From contig VGKM01000054.1 in assembly GCA_016867005.1 (NCBI GenBank), positions 1 to 7,487 on the forward strand: 7,487 nt of DNA. Reading direction: 5' to 3'. The translations under genes and the position numbers were made by a program. Every line of letters begins with the position of its first letter. The stretch's first letter is position 1. Positions 3,673 to 7,487 of the stretch are shown here, in pieces. A model generated the notes under the pieces. The model did no database searches, was not told where the DNA came from, and worked only from the letters and a program-made list of their open reading frames with translations. Origin of the DNA: Candidatus Omnitrophota bacterium. Lineage in GTDB: Bacteria; Omnitrophota; Gorgyraeia; Gygaellales; Profunditerraquicolaceae.

Positions 3673-6452
3673 TTTGTTTCCCCCTTAATGGCTTTCAGGC
3701 AATTTTCACAGATATCTTTATGTTCAGGCTGGCTGCCTACAGACATTGAATAATTCCAGCAGCGGACACATTTGATACCGCCTGCCTTTGAGGCGGATAT
3801 TTTAATTTCCGTATCCAGGCCGCTGTCAATTTCAATATTGACCTGAGAAACTTTGAATATCTCGCATAATTCTATCTTTAAGCTTGTTAAGAATTTATAA
3901 CGAACTTGACTTTTTGTCAACAGATTTATTTGGGCATCAAATGAACTGCCGATTTCGCCTTTTGAGCGCATTTCTTCAAGGGCCTTGGCGGCCTCAGGGA
4001 TCATGCCGATAACAAATTGAGAAAAACTTAAAAGGTCGGTGCTCCCTTGGAAGTTTTTAAATTCCTCGATGCTGGGCGGCCACTCCAAAAGATGGACGCT
4101 TGATTTTTCTTTATCCTTATTTTCTTTAGGCATACTCTGCCAGATCTCCTCTGCGGTGAACACCAGGATAGGGGCGATCAACCTGACCAGGGAATTCAAG
4201 GCCTCAAAAATTGCTGTCTGGGCGGCTTTACGTTCCGATGAAGCGGCTGCAAAAGTATAAAGCCTGCCCTTGACCATGTCCAGGTAATACATAGATAACT
4301 GCTCATTGCAAAAATCATAGATTGCCTTATATGCCTTATAAAATTCAAAAGAATCATAAGCTGTCTCCACTTCGGCCTTAAGAGCTTGGCTTGCCTGCAA
4401 GATCCATTTATCGATTGCTTTTAAATCTTTATATGAAACCTTATCTTTATCCGGGTCAAAATCATATAAATTGCTTAAGATAAAACGCGCGGTATTCCTG
4501 ATCTTACGGTATGCCTCAGACAACCTGGTTAATATCTCTTTAGAGATCCTTATGTCTTCATTATAATCGCTTGAGGCGACCCACATCCTCAGGATATCAA
4601 CACCATAATCCTTTATAATATCAAAAGGCGAGATCACATTGCCCAGTGATTTGGACATTTTTCTGCCGGCGCCATCAACTACAAAACCGTGCGTCAACAC
4701 GGCTTTAAACGGCGGCTTATCGTCGATACAAATCGCAGGTATAATTGAAGATTGGAACCAGCCCCTGTGCTGGTCGGAGCCCTCTAAATACAAAGCCGCC
4801 GGAAAAGAAAGCTCCTTCCTTTTTTTTAATACTGCCTGCGAACTGACACCGCTGTCAAACCACACATCAAGAATATCCGTTCCCCTGGTAAAAGATTTTC
4901 CCTTTTTACATCCAGGGCAGGTCAGGCCATCGGGGACAAAATCTTCCATTTTTCTGCTGAACCAGCTGTCGGAACCTTCACCTATGATAAATTTTGCGAA
5001 TTTCTCAATGACCCCGGTGTCAAAAAACTCTTCCTTGCATTCCCCGCAGACCAAAGCCGGCACAGGCACGCCCCAATATCTCTGGCGCGACAGGCACCAA
5101 TCCGGCCTTAACTGGACCATAGCAGAGATCCTTTCTTTGCCGACGCTCGGCACCCAGGAAACATCCTTATCAATGCTGTTCAATATCTTTTTTCTTAAAT
5201 TATTCTTATCGATCTCCAGAAACCACTGTTTAGTGGCGCGGAAAATGATCGGGGCCTTGCAGCGCCAGCAGTGAGGATAGGAATGCTGGACCGTAGAACT
5301 AAAAAGCAGGTTCCCTAATCCGGATAATTTTTCTAAGATTGGTTTATTGGCATCAAATATATTCAGCCCTTTGAATTCGCCGGCCGTATGGTCAAAATTC
5401 CCTTTTGCATCCACCGGCATAATGATCTCTAATTGATATTTGACACCGGTAAAATAATCTTCGTTGCCGTGCCCGGGAGCTGTATGCACAAGGCCCGTGC
5501 CTTCTTCTTTAGAGACATAATCTGCCAGGACAACCCGGCCTTTCCTCAGGCCAAAAGGATGAGTATAGGCCAACCCTTCTAAATCCCTGCCGGAGATCTC
5601 TTTGATCAATCCGTTTTGTTTTACCCCTGCTTTTTCCAATACATCTATATACAAATCTTTAGCAATAATCAAATTGCCCGAATCTGTCTTTACATAAACA
5701 TAGGCCAGCTCAGGATGCGCTGCCACAGCGACATTAGCGATCAATGTCCACGGCGTTGTGGTCCAGATCACAAGGTAGCTGTCTTTTTCAAGGCCCTTTG
5801 CTTCCTCTAATTTGAATTTTACGAAAATCGACGGCGAGGAATGGTCTTCGTATTCCACCTCTGCTTCCGCAAGCGCTGTTTCGCATTTATAACACCAGTT
5901 AACCGGCTTCAGGCCGCGGTATATATAATCTTTTTTCACCAGTTCGTTGAAAGAAGCAATGATCGCCTCTTCATATTCATGGCTCAATGTAAGGTATGGC
6001 CTGCCCCAATCGGCAAAAACCCCCAACCGCTCAAACTGTTCACGCTGCCTATCGACAAACTTCATGGCATATTCATGCGCTTTTTTACGGAAATCCAGTT
6101 GAGGGATCTGGGACTTATGGATCTTTAATTCTCTGAAAAGGGCGTGCTCAATAGGCAGGCCATGGCAATCCCATCCCGGCACGTAAGCCGAATCATACCC
6201 TCTCATTGTTTTAAATTTAACAACAATATCTTTTAATGTCTTGTTTAAAGCGTGCCCTATATGGATATCGCCGTTTGCATAAGGCGGCCCGTCATGAAGA
6301 ATGTATTTTCCTTTTGGGCTTTCTTTTTTACGGATTAAACCGTAAATATCCTTTTGGGCCCAGGCCTTTAACAATTCCGGCTCGCGGCGCGGCAGGTCTG
6401 CCTTCATCGGAAATTTTGTCTGAGGTAGATTAAGGGTAGATTTATAATCCAT
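3669..6452 (-). CDS. ileS: Isoleucyl-tRNA synthetase (class I, bacterial type 1)
   Basis: IleRS charges tRNA-Ile in the cytoplasm and hydrolyses mischarged valine. From the ATG at 6452 it has 927 residues, close to the 938 of E. coli, and begins MDYKSTLNLPQTKFPM, nearly the E. coli N-terminus. HIGH is at 64-67 and KMSKS at 598-602. The CP1 editing domain (about 185-390) has 'TTTPWTLIAN' (231-240, with Ile238 where Pro is usual) and 'HTAPGHG' (323-329), with the editing Asp at 332. One cysteine set (Cys469, 472, 512, 515) suggests a second zinc site as in Thermus. The C-terminal zinc finger is Cys895, 898, 915 and 918. HIGH and the C-terminal finger fit type 1, the mupirocin-sensitive group. 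An in-frame TTG at 6467 lacks a ribosome binding site; the ATG has GGAAAA 7 bases upstream. The gene overlaps mtnP by 11 bases, with no T-box leader. Confidence 0.98.
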   Translation of the reverse strand: MDYKSTLNLPQTKFPMKADLPRREPELLKAWAQKDIYGLIRKKESPKGKYILHDGPPYANGDIHIGHALNKTLKDIVVKFKTMRGYDSAYVPGWDCHGLPIEHALFRELKIHKSQIPQLDFRKKAHEYAMKFVDRQREQFERLGVFADWGRPYLTLSHEYEEAIIASFNELVKKDYIYRGLKPVNWCYKCETALAEAEVEYEDHSSPSIFVKFKLEEAKGLEKDSYLVIWTTTPWTLIANVAVAAHPELAYVYVKTDSGNLIIAKDLYIDVLEKAGVKQNGLIKEISGRDLEGLAYTHPFGLRKGRVVLADYVSKEEGTGLVHTAPGHGNEDYFTGVKYQLEIIMPVDAKGNFDHTAGEFKGLNIFDANKPILEKLSGLGNLLFSSTVQHSYPHCWRCKAPIIFRATKQWFLEIDKNNLRKKILNSIDKDVSWVPSVGKERISAMVQLRPDWCLSRQRYWGVPVPALVCGECKEEFFDTGVIEKFAKFIIGEGSDSWFSRKMEDFVPDGLTCPGCKKGKSFTRGTDILDVWFDSGVSSQAVLKKRKELSFPAALYLEGSDQHRGWFQSSIIPAICIDDKPPFKAVLTHGFVVDGAGRKMSKSLGNVISPFDIIKDYGVDILRMWVASSDYNEDIRISKEILTRLSEAYRKIRNTARFILSNLYDFDPDKDKVSYKDLKAIDKWILQASQALKAEVETAYDSFEFYKAYKAIYDFCNEQLSMYYLDMVKGRLYTFAAASSERKAAQTAIFEALNSLVRLIAPILVFTAEEIWQSMPKENKDKEKSSVHLLEWPPSIEEFKNFQGSTDLLSFSQFVIGMIPEAAKALEEMRSKGEIGSSFDAQINLLTKSQVRYKFLTSLKIELCEIFKVSQVNIEIDSGLDTEIKISASKAGGIKCVRCWNYSMSVGSQPEHKDICENCLKAIKGETK
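3680..3686 (-). promoter_or_regulatory. Shine-Dalgarno sequence deciding the GTG start of the dksA-like gene
   Basis: AAGGGGG on the coding strand stands 7 bases before the GTG at 3672-3670, inside the last codons of ileS. No ATG occurs at a suitable distance, and the GTG overlaps the ileS stop codon as GTGA, the usual form of a coupled start. Confidence 0.6.
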
Positions 6453-7308
6453 TGATATATTTTCCAATAATTATATTCAGGTCTTTTTTTACTTTTGCTG
6501 AAATCAATTTTTTGTCCGTAATAATCGCGTGCTTTAATGCATCCTTGCAGCCACAACTGCGTTTAGCAGGAAGGTTTTTCACGATCAAAGAAATCATTTT
6601 CTTTGAATTCTCGACGTTTTTTAACAGGTTTGCTATGACCATTTCAACTGTAACGCTCTCATGCTGGGGATGCCAGCAATCATAATCGGTGACAGCGGCA
6701 AGCGTAGAATAACAAATCTCTGCTTCCCTGGCGAGCTTTGCTTCAGCCAGGTTTGTCATCCCGATCACGTCCATCCCCCAGCTGCGGTAGAGTTTCGATT
6801 CCGCCAAAGTAGAAAATGCCGGCCCTTCCATATTAATATAAGTGCCGCCGTTATGTATCCTTAAATTCAGCTCTTTACCGGCGCCTAATACAACCTGGGC
6901 CAGCTCCTGGCATACAGGATGGGCAAAGACAATATGCGCTACGATCCCGTTATCAAAAAAAGTCATTTCCCTGGCATTATTTGTGCGGTCAACAAACTGG
7001 TCTACAACCACAAAATCAAGGGGCCGTAATTCTTCTTTCAGGCTCCCGCAGGCAGTAACGGAGATTATCCGCTCAACCCCTAACTTCTTCATGCCATAAA
7101 TATTGGCGCGGTAATTTATTTTGCTGGGGCATATCCTGTGCCCTACGTCATGGCGGGGAAGAAATACTATCTCCCTGCCTTCAAGCTCGCCGGCCACAAA
7201 ATTGGCCGAAGGCGCGCCGAATGGCGTTTTCAACTCCACCTGCTTTATTTTCTTCAAACCCTCGATTTTATACAAACCGCTGCCGCCGATGATCCCGATT
7301 TTTCCCAT
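6442..7308 (-). CDS. mtnP: S-methyl-5'-thioadenosine phosphorylase
   Basis: MTAP cleaves methylthioadenosine, a by-product of polyamine synthesis and of other SAM-consuming reactions, to adenine and methylthioribose-1-phosphate. The product has 288 residues from ATG 7308 and begins MGKIGIIGGSGLY. Visible family motifs are 'PRHDVGHRICP' (51-61, phosphate and ribose side), 'TACGSL' (85-90), 'NMEGPAFST' (159-167), 'GMTN' (183-186) and 'TDYDCW' (207-212), whose aspartates favour 6-aminopurines and so MTA over inosine-type substrates. A CxC motif (Cys252, Cys254) near the C-terminus resembles that of archaeal MTAP II. A GTG six bases upstream would overlap the ribosome binding site, so the ATG is preferred. 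It follows proC by 2 bases and overlaps ileS by 11. No other methionine-salvage gene is in the window. A broader purine-nucleoside phosphorylase activity cannot be excluded. Confidence 0.93.
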   Translation of the reverse strand: MGKIGIIGGSGLYKIEGLKKIKQVELKTPFGAPSANFVAGELEGREIVFLPRHDVGHRICPSKINYRANIYGMKKLGVERIISVTACGSLKEELRPLDFVVVDQFVDRTNNAREMTFFDNGIVAHIVFAHPVCQELAQVVLGAGKELNLRIHNGGTYINMEGPAFSTLAESKLYRSWGMDVIGMTNLAEAKLAREAEICYSTLAAVTDYDCWHPQHESVTVEMVIANLLKNVENSKKMISLIVKNLPAKRSCGCKDALKHAIITDKKLISAKVKKDLNIIIGKYINGL

Positions 7309-7310
7309 GC

Positions 7311-7487
7311 TCACTCCTTGGATAATTCTTCTGCGCGTTTTACTGCAGCTTTTGCTGCATCGGTCAATGAACCATTATTATGCAATACCTCTAACCCTGC
7401 CTCAGTTGTGCCGCCGCGGGAAGCGACTAATTTCTTTAAAGCTGCGGCAGCGCCGGATTTTCCGTAATTCTTAATGAGCGCATCTGA
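7311..7487 (-). CDS. proC: Pyrroline-5-carboxylate reductase, C-terminal 58 residues, cut by the window edge
   Basis: The open frame entering from the right edge ends at TGA 7313-7311. Its 58 residues contain 'LVASRGGTTEAGLEVL', the ProC signature block (usual form (S/A)(P/K)GGTT..(A/G)L..L), followed by 'LTDAAKAAVKRAEELSK', the typical last helix. This C-terminal domain forms the dimer interface and part of the substrate pocket; the NAD(P)-binding half lies outside the window. ProC reduces 1-pyrroline-5-carboxylate to proline in the cytoplasm. The residue before GGTT is Arg where Pro or Lys is more usual. The stop is 2 bases from the mtnP ATG, so both are probably on one transcript, although proline synthesis and methylthioadenosine recycling share no direct step. 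The fragment is short, but the motif is specific. Confidence 0.88.
   Translation of the reverse strand, partial: SDALIKNYGKSGAAAALKKLVASRGGTTEAGLEVLHNNGSLTDAAKAAVKRAEELSKE
7314..7319 (-). promoter_or_regulatory. Shine-Dalgarno sequence deciding the mtnP ATG start
   Basis: AAGGAG on the coding strand is followed by TGAGC and the ATG at 7308-7306, a 5-base spacing. The alternative GTG at 7314-7312 uses the last G of this sequence and so is very unlikely. It lies in the last codons of proC, whose TGA stop is at 7313-7311. Confidence 0.75.

Noticed and set aside
4639..5274. 211-codon open frame on the + strand
   Set aside because: It lies wholly antisense to ileS, whose motifs are unmistakable there. 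It has no ribosome binding site or recognisable protein features, and its length follows from the codon composition of the opposite strand.
6442..6467. TTG start at 6467 for ileS, adding five residues
   Set aside because: There is no ribosome binding site before it, and the ATG at 6452 gives the family-typical MDYKSTLNLP beginning.
6470..6475. TATAAT box ahead of ileS
   Set aside because: It is a perfect -10 hexamer, but there is no -35-like hexamer 15-18 bases upstream, and the TG is one base off the extended -10 position. It lies inside mtnP coding DNA, so it is probably chance.
6453..6600. T-box or other leader riboswitch for ileS
   Set aside because: The ileS start is embedded in mtnP coding sequence with no leader, and no T-box consensus is visible.
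7121..7474. Two overlapping + strand frames of 109 and 117 codons across the right edge
   Set aside because: Both are antisense to mtnP and proC, which have clear family motifs in the same bases.

Overview
The window reads as a compact bacterial chromosome segment of housekeeping genes, all on the minus strand and transcribed from right to left. In order of transcription the genes are proC (3' end only), mtnP, ileS, a dksA/traR-type zinc-finger regulator, lspA, lgt, an rluD-family pseudouridine synthase, a membrane-anchored coiled-coil protein, and aroA (5' end only). Almost every base is coding. The only intergenic stretch longer than about 15 bases is the 55-base gap at 1066-1120. I see no RNA genes, mobile elements, CRISPR arrays or phage genes.

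From proC to rluD the genes overlap or nearly touch: a 2-base gap, an 11-base overlap, a 4-base GTGA overlap, a 13-base gap, a 25-base overlap and a 5-base gap. This suggests one long operon with translational coupling. At the end of rluD there is a weak hairpin followed by a T run. Directly after it comes a good sigma70-like promoter and a strong ribosome binding site for the coiled-coil gene. The coiled-coil gene abuts aroA with no gap, so these two probably form a second transcription unit, fully or partly independent of the first.

The genes serve amino-acid metabolism (proC for proline, aroA for aromatics), methylthioadenosine recycling (mtnP), translation (ileS, rluD), transcription control (the DksA-like protein) and lipoprotein maturation (lgt then lspA). 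The lgt/lspA pair implies a diderm or monoderm bacterium that makes lipoproteins. It is not archaeal.

The organism is probably an uncultivated diderm bacterium. The coiled-coil protein with an Ala/Lys-rich linker and a C-terminal domain containing 'FAVINLG.NDGV' and 'DSMSAA', next to ileS-dksA-lspA-lgt-rluD, reminds me of Candidatus Omnitrophota (PVC group). That is recognition from memory, not a search result, and should be taken as about 60% sure.

I find no convincing undescribed system. The observations most worth a second look are the coiled-coil envelope protein, the terminator/promoter junction in front of it, the lysine-rich tail on the DksA-like protein, and the cysteine-substituted active-site signature of Lgt.
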